Shown here piece after piece: positions 42,646 through 52,860 of a stretch of DNA of 64,000 bases. Source of the DNA: Demequina capsici (lineage in GTDB: Bacteria > Actinomycetota > Actinomycetes > Actinomycetales > Demequinaceae). Each line of letters starts with the position of its first letter. The stretch's first letter is position 1. The notes under the pieces were generated by a model that was not told where the DNA came from, searched no databases, and saw only the letters and a program-made list of their open reading frames with translations. The position numbers were made by a program, and so were the translations under genes. The stretch spans positions 2,542,001-2,606,000 of the forward strand of contig NZ_CP134880.1 of the NCBI RefSeq assembly GCF_032102965.1, in the 5' to 3' direction.

Positions 42646-44049
42646 TCAGGCGCGCTTGAGTGCGATGTCCGTCATCTCCTCGCGCGGCACGACCTTCACG
42701 CGCTCACGGCCCTGCGCGTCTCCGAGCGACCGCTCGTGCGCGTCGAGCACCTCCCAGTCGTCCCACAGGACGACCGGGACCTCACGCGCACGGAGCAGGC
42801 GCAGCACGTTGTCGGGGCTCAGCTGCTCGGCGCCGGCCCGGGACTCGGCGAACAGCGCGTCGGCGTCGGCCACGAGGTTGGCGATCGTCTCCTGCGCATC
42901 GGACTTCGTGTGGCCGATGAGGCCGACCGGGCCGCGCTTGATCCAGCCGGTCGTGTAGAAGCCGGGGACCTGCTGGCCGGACTCGTCGAGCACGCGGCCG
43001 CCCTCGTTGCGGATGACGCCCCTGCGATCGTCGAAGGGCACGCCGTCGATCTCGGTGCCCCAGTAGCCGACCGCGCGGTACACCGCCTGCACGGGGTAGT
43101 CGAGGAACTCGCCGGTCCCCTTGACCGAGCCGTCTCCCTGCAGCGCGGTGCGCTCCATGCGGATGCCCGCGACCTTGCCGTCCTCGCCCAGGATCTCGTG
43201 CGGCTCCTGCAGCAGGTGCAGGTGGATCCGGTGGTCGTAGCCCTTGGGCTCGCGGAGCGTCCAGTCGGTGAGGGTCTTCACGACCTGCTTGGTCTGCTTG
43301 TTCGTCTCGGCGGCCTCCATGGACGCCTCGTCGAAGTCGTAGTCCTCCGGGTAGACGATCACGTCGACGCCCGGGACCTGGCCCAGCTCGCGCAGCTCGA
43401 GCGGGCTGAACTTCACCTGCGCGGGACCGCGACGGCCGAACACGTGGACGTCGGTGCACGGTGACGACTCGAGGCCTGCCTGCACGTTCGCGGGGATCTC
43501 CGTGGGCATCAGGTCGGGCACATGCTTGGCAAGGATGCGCGCCACGTCCAGCGCGACGTTGCCGACTCCCAGCACCGCGACCTCCTTGGCCTCGAGCGGC
43601 CAGGTGCGGGGCACGTCGGGGTGGCCGTCGTACCAGGACACGAAGTCTGCGGCACCGTACGAGCCCTCAAGGTCGATGCCGGGGATGTCGAGGTCCGCGT
43701 CCTTGAACGAGCCGGTGGCGAAGATGACAGCGTCGTAGTGCTCGCGCAGATCGTCGAGGGTGAGGTCCGTGCCGATGTTCACGTTCGCGAGCAGGCGGAT
43801 GTCGCCTCGGCCCAGCACGTTCGCGAGCGCCACGATGATCTGCTTGATGCGCGGGTGATCGGGTGCGACCCCGTAGCGGACCAGGCCGAACGGTGCGGGA
43901 AGACGCTCGATGATGTCGATCGACACGTGGAGGTCGGTCTTCGACAGGATGTCCGCGGCGTAGGTGCCGGCGGGGCCGGCTCCGATGATGGCCACGCGCA
44001 GGGGGCGGTTGGCGGTCACGTCGTACTCGATTCGGTCGGGGAAGGTCAT
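42646..44049 (-). CDS. fprA: Ferredoxin/adrenodoxin-type NADP+ reductase FprA
   Basis: A 467-residue adrenodoxin-reductase-like flavoenzyme that moves electrons from NADPH to ferredoxin. FAD-binding IIGAGPAGTYAAD near 19-31, PFGLVRYGVAPDHP near 52-65, and NADP-binding VLGVGNVALDVARIL near 155-170 are all canonical. A long C-terminal part after 400 ends in TDIALKRA. Start chosen as the ATG at 44049. A TATACT -10 box is at 44083-44088. It would supply electrons to the ferredoxin-dependent sulfite reductase at 54.3 kb; the two promoters share a C/G-tract element (see findings). Confidence 0.93.
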   Translation of the reverse strand: MTFPDRIEYDVTANRPLRVAIIGAGPAGTYAADILSKTDLHVSIDIIERLPAPFGLVRYGVAPDHPRIKQIIVALANVLGRGDIRLLANVNIGTDLTLDDLREHYDAVIFATGSFKDADLDIPGIDLEGSYGAADFVSWYDGHPDVPRTWPLEAKEVAVLGVGNVALDVARILAKHVPDLMPTEIPANVQAGLESSPCTDVHVFGRRGPAQVKFSPLELRELGQVPGVDVIVYPEDYDFDEASMEAAETNKQTKQVVKTLTDWTLREPKGYDHRIHLHLLQEPHEILGEDGKVAGIRMERTALQGDGSVKGTGEFLDYPVQAVYRAVGYWGTEIDGVPFDDRRGVIRNEGGRVLDESGQQVPGFYTTGWIKRGPVGLIGHTKSDAQETIANLVADADALFAESRAGAEQLSPDNVLRLLRAREVPVVLWDDWEVLDAHERSLGDAQGRERVKVVPREEMTDIALKRA

Positions 44050-44082
44050 GGCCGGGACGTCCCACCGGCGCAATGAGACCAG

Positions 44083-44088
44083 AGTATA
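44083..44088 (-). promoter_or_regulatory. -10 box of fprA
   Basis: The minus-strand hexamer TATACT is a strong -10; transcription would begin near 44075, giving a short leader of about 25 bases before the fprA ATG. Confidence 0.65.
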
Positions 44089-44128
44089 GGCATGCTGACA
44101 GCGCGAAAATGCCTCGTCCACGCACGGA

Positions 44129-44144
44129 ATCCCCCCGGGGGGAT
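44129..44144. promoter_or_regulatory. 16-bp C/G palindrome upstream of fprA
   Basis: ATCCCCCCGGGGGGAT is a perfect palindrome, followed at once by AGGCCC. It lies about 55-70 bases upstream of the likely fprA start site. A related element (ATACCCCCCGAGGGATAG) occurs before the sulfite reductase unit at 54077-54094. CsoR/CstR-type regulators bind comparable G/C-tract palindromes; the regulator here is unknown. Confidence 0.5.
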
Positions 44145-44197
44145 AGGCCCGGGTGCGGCCTGCCGACGCGTCGTCGGCGAGTTCGACGACACGGCGG

Positions 44198-44839
44198 TCA
44201 CGCCCTTTGCGCCGCCTCGGCGGCCTCCAGGTCGGGGTACCCGGCGAAGATGCTCGTGTAGGCGACGGTACGCCAGGTGAGGTTCTGGCCGGCGGCGACG
44301 GTCGCGTCGACCAGCTCCCGGTACAGCGCGAGCGTCGCGTCGGAGTAGGTGCCGAGCTCGCCCCGCAGGTACGTCTCGAAGGACGTGGCCTCCAGGGTGT
44401 CCTCTGCGGTCGTCAGCACCCGCATCGCCGCGCCCAGCGCCGGGTGGTCGCGGTGGAAGTCGCGCGCCCACGGCACCTGGATCGCGATGATCTCCTCTTG
44501 TGCGGCGACGCGGTCGGCGTCCAGGAGCGGCAGATGAGGCGCGAGCTCGCGGACGTAGCGCTCCGGCTCGGTGGGCTCCATCATGCGGGCGTACTTCTCG
44601 GTCAGCAGGTTGCGTCCCGCGGCGTCGGCGGCGTCCAGGTCCGCGGCGTACGAGTCGAGCAGCGGCATGGGCCACGTCATGAACTGGCCGAGCCTCTGCA
44701 CCTCGAACTCGGCGGGATTGTCCTGGCAGGCGGCACGCCCGTCGTCCCCGCGCACCAGCTGGAACTGCGACCACTCGTGCGCGACGATCTCCCGCGCGCG
44801 CTCGAGCCGGGCGGCGCGCTCCTCCATGGTCTCGGTCAC
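44198..44839 (-). CDS. DUF4125 family protein
   Basis: A 213-residue, mostly helical soluble protein. It matches the DUF4125 pattern I know: EWSQFQL, CQDNPAEFEVQRLGQFMTW, SYAADL, GRNLLTEKYARMMEPTEPERY and TSFETYLRGELGTYSD. Function unknown. The GTG at 44839 follows GAGGAGG; the ATG at 44843 is in another frame and longer extension has no ribosome site. It lies immediately after the DUF4037 gene, a pairing found repeatedly in bacteria, so the two products likely act together. Confidence 0.88.
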   Translation of the reverse strand: MTETMEERAARLERAREIVAHEWSQFQLVRGDDGRAACQDNPAEFEVQRLGQFMTWPMPLLDSYAADLDAADAAGRNLLTEKYARMMEPTEPERYVRELAPHLPLLDADRVAAQEEIIAIQVPWARDFHRDHPALGAAMRVLTTAEDTLEATSFETYLRGELGTYSDATLALYRELVDATVAAGQNLTWRTVAYTSIFAGYPDLEAAEAAQRA

Positions 44840-44909
44840 ACATGCCTCCTCAGGCGACGGCCCGGCACCGGGCGGGCGACCGCCAGGCGCAAGGATCGTG
44901 GGGAGCGGG

Positions 44910-46865
44910 TCACAGGGCACGCAACCACGGGTCACCGATGCGGGCACGCACCTCGTCACGGTGCGCCTCGAGGAACGTCGAGTCCGAGGCGCTGAGCCTC
45001 TGCAGCCGCAGCTCGGCCACCACCTGCGTGCACACGTCGTCGATCGCGGCCTGCAGGCCCCGCCGCGCGGGTGCAGCCCCGGCGCCTCCCTCGCCGAACC
45101 CTGCGCCGCCGAAGCAGGCCGCGGACGCGAGCCGCTGTGCGTCGGCCAGCTGCGCGTGCACCCCCGCCAGGCGGGACACGGGACGGGAGGCGAGGCGACG
45201 CAACGCCGCGCTCTGCCACTTGTAGTAGGGCAGGTAGCCGACGGCGGTGGGCCGGTTGAGCAGGAACACGAGGGACGCCGCCGCGCGCACGAACTCTGCG
45301 ACGGAGAGCCAGGCCGCCTCGCCGTCGGCCCGGGCCAGCATGCGTGGCAGGTTGTACTGGCCGGCCTGCGCCATCATCCCGAGGCGCTGCCCGATCCGTG
45401 CCAGCCGAGCGTCGTCCGGCATGCGCAGGAACGCGCCTCGGACGGCGCTGAACGCCCCGTGCGGGTCGGCGAACACCTCGCCGTTGGTGGCGGCGGCGAG
45501 CGTCGCCTCGTCCAACGTCACCCAGAGGTGGGGCTGATCGGCGGGAGGTGCGGACGGCAGCCCCGTGAGCCCCTGGAAGAAGTCGGCGATCTCGAAGACT
45601 CCGACGCGTCGACCCCCTCCCCTGGCACGCGTGGTGGTCACCCGCGGGCCGAACCCCATGAACGTGGCGGGCAGCGCGTCGTAGTCTGCCTGAAGCCGCG
45701 ATCCGATCTCCGCGTGGTCGGCCTCGCCCAGCCACAGGCAGAAGCCAGGCCCGAAGTCGTGGTCGCGGGAGAGGTCGTCGTCGAAGCCGTAGCACTCGGA
45801 GCCGTGACCCACGAGCCCCACCGCGATGCGCCCCCGCTGCTCCGGGTAGCGGTCGAGCATCGGCCTGCCGTGCTCCTCCCAGAAGGCGCGCGCCAGCGCC
45901 AGCCCGGTCATGCGCGGCACCGCGAGCGCCGGGTCGAGGCCGCCGGGCGATGCCTCGGAATCGACCGTGGACGATCCGCCGTCCCTCGCAGAGGAGGCGT
46001 CGACGAGCAGGCGCGGGCCAGGGTCCGCTGCGGCCGCCGTCCTCGCCTGAGCGAGGTTCTCCAGCGTGACGTCGTGCTGCGGGCTCTGCGAGCCGTACGC
46101 GGCGTCGACGATCGCGAGCGCCTGCTCGTACAGCTCGACCGCATCGGCGTGGCGTCCGGAACGGAAGCAGGCCTCCGCGAGCCCCGCGAGCGCAGCCGCC
46201 AGGTGGGGGTTCTGGTCGTGCCCGCCGGCCTTGAAGATCGCGAGGGACCGGCGCGCGAGCCGCTCGGCCTCGTCGTCCCGTCCCAGGTCGTGGCACACGA
46301 GCGACAGGTTGGTGAGCGTGCCCGCCACGTCGACGTCCCTGCCCGGATCCACGGAGGCCGCCTCGACGATCGAGAGCGCCTGGGACAGCTCGTCGTACGC
46401 ACCCTGCGGATCGCCTGCCTCGGAGTGCAGCATGGAGAGGTTGTTGTGCAGGGCGGCGAGGCGACGATCGCCCGAAGGGAACGTGCGGCCCGCGACCTCC
46501 AGCGCCTGGGCATACGTGTCGCGCGCCTGGTCAAGGCGTCCGGCGGCACGCCGCGCCGTGGCTGCGTTGATGAGCGTGGTCGCATGGGCGTCCGTGCCGG
46601 CGAGGCCGAGCCTCGGGACCAGCCCCAGGGCACGCTCCGCGGCCTCGAGCGCGCGCTCATGGCTGCCGAGCGAGCGGTGCAGGCCCATCACCTCGTTGAG
46701 GATGGTGAGCTCCGCGGCCTCGTCGCCCAGGGTCCGGGCCCCCGTGAGCGCATCGTCCAGGAACGGCACCGCGGACGGCGCGTCCTGGGAGGCAAGGATC
46801 CGATCGAGCCCGGACAGCATCGACTGCACGTCGTACATGCCGGAGGCGGGGCGCGAACCGTCCAT
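44910..46865 (-). CDS. TPR protein with DUF4037 nucleotidyltransferase-like domain
   Basis: A 651-residue two-part protein. Residues about 10-290 form six or seven TPR-like repeats (HNNLSMLHSEAGDPQGAYDELSQAL and similar helical pairs). The C-terminal 330 residues are DUF4037: GSECYGFDDDLSRDHDFG near 350 has the GS...DxD layout of minimal nucleotidyltransferases, and LNRPTAVGYLPYYKW near 540 is a family signature. An in-frame ATG at 46871 is an alternative start; a GAAGG site precedes both. Substrate of the supposed nucleotidyl transfer is unknown. Partner gene is DUF4125. Confidence 0.85.
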   Translation of the reverse strand: MDGSRPASGMYDVQSMLSGLDRILASQDAPSAVPFLDDALTGARTLGDEAAELTILNEVMGLHRSLGSHERALEAAERALGLVPRLGLAGTDAHATTLINAATARRAAGRLDQARDTYAQALEVAGRTFPSGDRRLAALHNNLSMLHSEAGDPQGAYDELSQALSIVEAASVDPGRDVDVAGTLTNLSLVCHDLGRDDEAERLARRSLAIFKAGGHDQNPHLAAALAGLAEACFRSGRHADAVELYEQALAIVDAAYGSQSPQHDVTLENLAQARTAAAADPGPRLLVDASSARDGGSSTVDSEASPGGLDPALAVPRMTGLALARAFWEEHGRPMLDRYPEQRGRIAVGLVGHGSECYGFDDDLSRDHDFGPGFCLWLGEADHAEIGSRLQADYDALPATFMGFGPRVTTTRARGGGRRVGVFEIADFFQGLTGLPSAPPADQPHLWVTLDEATLAAATNGEVFADPHGAFSAVRGAFLRMPDDARLARIGQRLGMMAQAGQYNLPRMLARADGEAAWLSVAEFVRAAASLVFLLNRPTAVGYLPYYKWQSAALRRLASRPVSRLAGVHAQLADAQRLASAACFGGAGFGEGGAGAAPARRGLQAAIDDVCTQVVAELRLQRLSASDSTFLEAHRDEVRARIGDPWLRAL

Positions 46866-47001
46866 CCTCATCGCCCTTCGTGGCTGGCACGGCATCTCTT
46901 CGCGGGGGCTATGCCGTCCTTCGAGTGTAGGCCGATGAATCTTCGGTGAAGGACAGGCCCCAACGGGGTGAACTGGTTCGACGGCGTGCGAGCCTCGTGC
47001 T

Positions 47002-48069
47002 GTGGCAAGCGCCCCGCCCCGTCCCCGCGGCGCCGCTTCGGACGGCCGTCGCGGCGCTCTGACGCGCCCCCAGCTCCTCACCTCGGACGAGTACATCGCG
47101 GACGCGACGCACCGGATCCACGGAGCCAGGCGCAGGGTGCTGCTCACCACCCTCACGATCGCCGACGACCATCGCACCGACGAGCTGATCGACGCGCTCG
47201 TCTGGGCGGCCAGGCGCGGCGTGCGCGTGTGCGTGGCCGCCGACGTCTTCACGTACGCCGACGCGGCCGGCACCTTCCTGCCCACCGGCTATCGCAACGC
47301 CCGCTGGCGCGCCTCGAGCATGCTCGCCTCGAAGCTCGCGCGCGAAGGAGTCGCGTTCTCCTGGCTGGGCCGCGAGAAGGGACTGATCTGGCGTGGCCGC
47401 ACCCACACGAAGTTCTGCGTGGTGGACGACGTCGCGTACGCCTTCGGAGGCGTGAACCTGGACCGCAAGGGCGTGGAGAACGCCGACTTCATGCTGCGGA
47501 TCGACGACCCGCGCCTGGCCGACGACCTGGACGACGTGTACGGGCGCATCCAGCGCATGAACCTGTCAGAGCGCGGCCACCGCTCGCTCGAGCTCAGGTA
47601 CGGCACCGACCGCGTGCTCGTGGACGGCGGCATCCCCGGCGACTCGATCATCTACCGCCGCGCCCTGCACCACGCGCTGAGCGCGCAGCGGGTGCTGCTC
47701 ATGTCGCAGTACTGCCCCACGGGCGAGCTGGGCCGTGCGATCCGCGAGCGGGAGCACGAGCTCTGGTTCAACCCGCCGCGCAACGCACGCGCCGCCAACC
47801 GGGTGCTCATCGCGTCGTCCATGCTGTGGACAGGGCACCGCACCGAGTACGAGCGACGGCAGTACCTGCACGCGAAGGCGCTGGTGTTCTTCCGCCCCTC
47901 GGGCGCACGGGTGGCGATCACCGGCTCCCACAACTTCGTGCTCGGAGGCGTGCGGCTGGGCACCCGGGAGATCGCGCTCGAGACGCGCGACCCGGCGACG
48001 ATCGAGCAGATCCTGCGCTTCCACGACGCCCATGTGCGGGGCACGGGCGGCGAGGCACCGCGCTCCTGA
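47002..48069 (+). CDS. Phospholipase D-fold protein (cardiolipin synthase-like)
   Basis: A 355-residue protein with two HKD motifs: HTKFCVVDD with G.N.D downstream (His near 135) and HAKALVFFRPSGARVAITGSHN (near 290), the PLD catalytic pair. The first HKD has Lys two after His, as usual. No membrane helix is seen, so it is probably cytosolic or peripheral, unlike typical cardiolipin synthases with N-terminal helices. Starts at GTG 47002; upstream region carries no clear ribosome site. Substrate not known. Confidence 0.86.
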   Translation: MASAPPRPRGAASDGRRGALTRPQLLTSDEYIADATHRIHGARRRVLLTTLTIADDHRTDELIDALVWAARRGVRVCVAADVFTYADAAGTFLPTGYRNARWRASSMLASKLAREGVAFSWLGREKGLIWRGRTHTKFCVVDDVAYAFGGVNLDRKGVENADFMLRIDDPRLADDLDDVYGRIQRMNLSERGHRSLELRYGTDRVLVDGGIPGDSIIYRRALHHALSAQRVLLMSQYCPTGELGRAIREREHELWFNPPRNARAANRVLIASSMLWTGHRTEYERRQYLHAKALVFFRPSGARVAITGSHNFVLGGVRLGTREIALETRDPATIEQILRFHDAHVRGTGGEAPRS

Positions 48070-48133
48070 CGGTGGCGCGTCGTGTACCAGGCGGAACGTC
48101 ACGCCCAATCGGACAAATCGGACATCTTGTGTC

Positions 48134-48139
48134 TATAGT
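48134..48139 (+). promoter_or_regulatory. -10 box, leaderless promoter of lipoprotein gene
   Basis: TATAGT eight bases before the ATG fits the actinobacterial TAnnnT -10 with transcription starting at or next to the start codon. Confidence 0.6.
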
Positions 48140-48147
48140 CCTGACCC

Positions 48148-48789
48148 ATGACATCGTTCACACGGCACACCATGCGTCTCACGCTCGGCGCCACCCTGGC
48201 GCTCGCCGCGCTCACCGGATGCGGCACCACCACGGCCAGCGACACGCTGACCCCAGCGACCGGGGCCTCGTCGGACGCGACAGGACCTGCAGCAGGGACG
48301 GCTGACGCCCACGCGGCGGACAGCGGGGAGATCCGCACCGCGGTAGGCCCGATCCTGCTCGGGGTCCCCGACCGTTGGGATGTCCTCGACACGGTCGACG
48401 GAGCGACCATCGTGCAGGCGAAGGGCTGCGCCGCGGACACCCCTTGCCCCGCGTTCGCGGTCCTGCAGGGCGACGCGATCATCGGCGAGACCGACCCCTC
48501 CGCGGCCTACACGCAGGACGGGACCGGGTGCCCCGGCGGGCTCGCACCCCAGGCCACCGACGATGACCCGACCCTGACCGAGGTCGTGATCGACGGCGTC
48601 GACGGCACGCTCGCCGAGCTGCGGGTGGATTGCACCGACGACGACGGGGCCGTGCGGCACACCGTCTCACAGCTCCAGTGGTACCTGCCCGACGCCCCAG
48701 GCGGCCCGGTGCTGATCGTCGATCGGTGGTCGTTCGACGGACTGCGCAACAGCGTCGCAGGCGCAGCCTGGGTCGCCTCGCAGTCCTGA
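48148..48789 (+). CDS. Secreted lipoprotein of unknown function
   Basis: A 213-residue lipoprotein. The signal ends LALAALTGC (Cys near 26), a good lipobox, followed by a Thr/Ala-rich linker of about 40 residues. The outer domain has four cysteines (two pairs likely) and alternating hydrophobic strands; no known family. A TATAGT -10 box at 48134-48139 ends eight bases before the ATG, so the message is probably leaderless. Confidence 0.8.
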   Translation: MTSFTRHTMRLTLGATLALAALTGCGTTTASDTLTPATGASSDATGPAAGTADAHAADSGEIRTAVGPILLGVPDRWDVLDTVDGATIVQAKGCAADTPCPAFAVLQGDAIIGETDPSAAYTQDGTGCPGGLAPQATDDDPTLTEVVIDGVDGTLAELRVDCTDDDGAVRHTVSQLQWYLPDAPGGPVLIVDRWSFDGLRNSVAGAAWVASQS

Positions 48790-48990
48790 CCCACGTCGGG
48801 CGGCCGGCCCGTCAGCCGAACGCCCGATGCCGACGGCGGCGCCGTCGGCCCCGCACACGGACAGAGGAGGTGAGCCGCACCACGCACCCGCGGCGACGAC
48901 GCATGGGGGGCGCCGTCGCCGCCACCGCACACCAGGGCCGCGCGCCCACGGGCCCGCCCGCGGCGACGAGGCCCATCGAAAGGAACCCAA

Positions 48991-50679
<1,689 letters not shown>

Positions 50680-50690
50680 CCCCGCACGAC

Positions 50691-50734
50691 ATCGCCCCTG
50701 GCCGGGCCCCTCTCGGGGCTCGACCAGGGGCGAT
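50691..50734 (+). terminator. Terminator after chitinase gene
   Basis: An 11-bp stem with arms ATCGCCCCTGG and CCAGGGGCGAT enclosing a second, smaller G/C hairpin, followed by TCTC. It lies 11 bases past the stop and would also reduce antisense reading into the convergent glucanase genes. Confidence 0.78.
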
Positions 50735-50803
50735 TCTCATGCCGGGGCGGGGACGACGCACGAACGCCGTCCCTGCCCCCGCGTCACCGCGCCGCGCGCC
50801 GCA

Positions 50804-51184
50804 TCAGAGGGTTCCCCCGGGGGTGGTCCACTTCTGCGCGTCCGTGCCGTTGCACGCCCACAGCTGGATGCGTGCACCGTTCTCGGTCGACGAGCCCGGA
50901 TCATCCACGCACCGCCCCGACGCCGGGTTCAGATACCCGCCGTTGAACCGCACCCACGTCTGGTTCGACTGACCCGGGTTGCAGTCCCAGATCTGCAACG
51001 GCGTGCCGTCGCTCGTGCCCCACTCGGCAGCATCCAGGCACTTGCCCATCGCCTTGAGCTGGCCATCCTCGAACGTCCACTGCTGCGCGACCGTCCCGTT
51101 GCAGTCGTACAGCTGCACCGCCGTGCCGTTGGCACTGCTGGCCGCCGCCACGTCCAGGCACTTGTCGTTGACCGCGTTCACCAC
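50804..51184 (-). repeat. CBM13-coding copy 1 (GH64 gene)
   Basis: The last 126 codons encode a ricin-type beta-trefoil (NDKCLDVAAASS, QLYDCNG and QIWDCNP repeats). It is a direct repeat of 52480-52860, with about 85 percent protein identity by eye and similar DNA identity; differences include many silent changes, so the duplication is old or has been partly maintained by gene conversion. Confidence 0.85.
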
Positions 51185-52483
51185 CGCACCCGGCGACGAA
51201 CCATCCGAGCCGTCGCCACCACCGGTCGAGCCGCCGTCGTCCCCGTCGCCGGAACCGGTGAACGGGCTGAGGGTCAGAGTGGCCGACACGGGGTCGGACA
51301 CGTCGATGCTCGGGCTGAGCTCGGCGACATCGTCGAAGGCGAAGCCGTACGCACGGCCGTCGGCGGACGCGTCGTGCATGACCTTGGAGTACAGATCCGA
51401 CGAGGCCGTCTGGTAGAACGACGACGCGTCGTAGGTCGGCTGCGTGTCCGAGGCGACCCGGCTGGGCGTCGACAGGGTCCCTCGATGGAAGGCGGCGCAC
51501 ACCCGCGCACCGACCGCCAGGATCGCGGTCTGGTTCGGCTGACCACCCGGCTGGAGCGCACCGCTGCAACCGAACACCTCGGCCGTCGTGGGTCGCGTGA
51601 GCGAGCCGATCGTCACGCCGCTCGAGTCCGTGAAGGTGAAGGAGTCGCCGTTCACGGTGCCGGTGTACGTGCCCATGTCCATCGCGACGGTGAGCGTGTG
51701 GCTCGCGTAGTAGTCGTAGACGTCGTCGATGTACGAGTCGAAGAACGTCGAGCTGAAGGCCGACTCGGTCTCCATGCCGTGGATCGGCGCGAGCACGCGC
51801 AGCGGCAGGCCGTCGGACTCCCGTGTCTGGATGAGGTTCGCCCAGTCGCCGCCGAGGGCCTCGATCTCCGCGAAGATCTGCTCACGGCCACCCGAGACGA
51901 GCGTGCCCTCCGTCGTCGTGTCACCGCTCGAGTCCGTCACCGACAGGGAGAGCGGCACGCTCGACATGTCGACCATCGTCGTGTTGATGAAGATCCCCGT
52001 GCCGTTGCGCGTGAACTCGGCCCAGTCGAACAGGATGTCGTGGTTCGGGTCGCTCTCGTTCCACGCCGCAGGCTCCACCAGACCCCCGGGCGAGAGGTAG
52101 AAGCTCAGCTTCTCGCCGAAGGAGATGTAGATCCTGCCGCCCGCGAGGCTGCTGGGCAGGTCGAGCGTCGTGCTCGAGCCGTCGGTCGGCCCCGCGATCG
52201 CGAAGTCGGGCGCCGCCGGGTTGGGCTGGCCCGCCGGGACCGACGACGGCAGCTCGAACGCATGCCATTGCCCGTCGGATCCGACATAGCCCTGCTCGCC
52301 CGTCGACTGGTTCCGTGCGGTCACGTAGATGTACGTCTGCTCGGAGCGCCCCGAATCGTTGGCGACGGTCATCGGCAGGGAGGTCGTGGCGGCTTGAGCC
52401 GGCACGAGCGCTGCGCACAGCGCCGCCGCGAGGGCGGCCACTGCCGCGGTCCGGAGGCCCGTCAGGGCGGTGAGGCGGCTCAC
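50804..52483 (-). CDS. GH64 endo-beta-1,3-glucanase with ricin-type CBM13
   Basis: A 559-residue secreted laminaripentaose-producing-type glucanase. Signal peptide 1-31 (AVAALAAALCAALVPAQA). The GH64 thaumatin-like barrel covers about 35-410: FELPSSVP, RIYISFGEKLSFYL, FDWAEFTRNG (catalytic region Asp/Glu), INTTMVDM and GYAFAFDD-like segment. A Gly/Asp/Ser linker (about 415-433) joins a C-terminal CBM13 beta-trefoil of 126 residues. The GTG at 52483 overlaps the GH16 stop (GTGA), so both enzymes are translated together. It cuts beta-1,3-glucan of fungal walls. Confidence 0.9.
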   Translation of the reverse strand: MSRLTALTGLRTAAVAALAAALCAALVPAQAATTSLPMTVANDSGRSEQTYIYVTARNQSTGEQGYVGSDGQWHAFELPSSVPAGQPNPAAPDFAIAGPTDGSSTTLDLPSSLAGGRIYISFGEKLSFYLSPGGLVEPAAWNESDPNHDILFDWAEFTRNGTGIFINTTMVDMSSVPLSLSVTDSSGDTTTEGTLVSGGREQIFAEIEALGGDWANLIQTRESDGLPLRVLAPIHGMETESAFSSTFFDSYIDDVYDYYASHTLTVAMDMGTYTGTVNGDSFTFTDSSGVTIGSLTRPTTAEVFGCSGALQPGGQPNQTAILAVGARVCAAFHRGTLSTPSRVASDTQPTYDASSFYQTASSDLYSKVMHDASADGRAYGFAFDDVAELSPSIDVSDPVSATLTLSPFTGSGDGDDGGSTGGGDGSDGSSPGAVVNAVNDKCLDVAAASSANGTAVQLYDCNGTVAQQWTFEDGQLKAMGKCLDAAEWGTSDGTPLQIWDCNPGQSNQTWVRFNGGYLNPASGRCVDDPGSSTENGARIQLWACNGTDAQKWTTPGGTL

Positions 52484-52860
52484 AGGGCGCCTCCGGGGGT
52501 CGTCCACTTCTGCGCGTTCGTGCCGTTGCAGTCCCACAGCTGGATGCGGGCCCCGTTGGCCGTGGACGAACCTGGATCGTCGATGCATCGGCCCGACACG
52601 GGGTTGCGATAGCCGCCGTTGTAGCGCTCCCACACCTGGTTCACCTGCCCGGGATTGCAGTCCCAGATCTGCAACGGGGTGCCGTTGCCCGTGCCCCACT
52701 CCGAGGCGTCCAGGCACTTGCCCAACGCCTTGAGCTCGCCGTCAGCGAAGGTCCACTGCTGCGCGTTCGTGCCGTTGCAGTCGTAGAGCTGCACCGCGGT
52801 GCCGTTCGCGCTGCTGGCGGCTGCCACGTCCAGGCACTTGTCGTTCACGGCATTGACCAC
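52480..52860 (-). repeat. CBM13-coding copy 2 (GH16 gene)
   Basis: Second copy of the CBM13 module shared by the neighbouring glucanase genes. Three internal trefoil units are visible, each with a Q.W or Q.Y cysteine-containing core. Confidence 0.85.

Noticed and set aside
44129..44144. Palindrome before fprA as a terminator of a plus-strand gene
   Set aside because: No plus-strand gene ends nearby and no U-run follows; an operator role suits it better.
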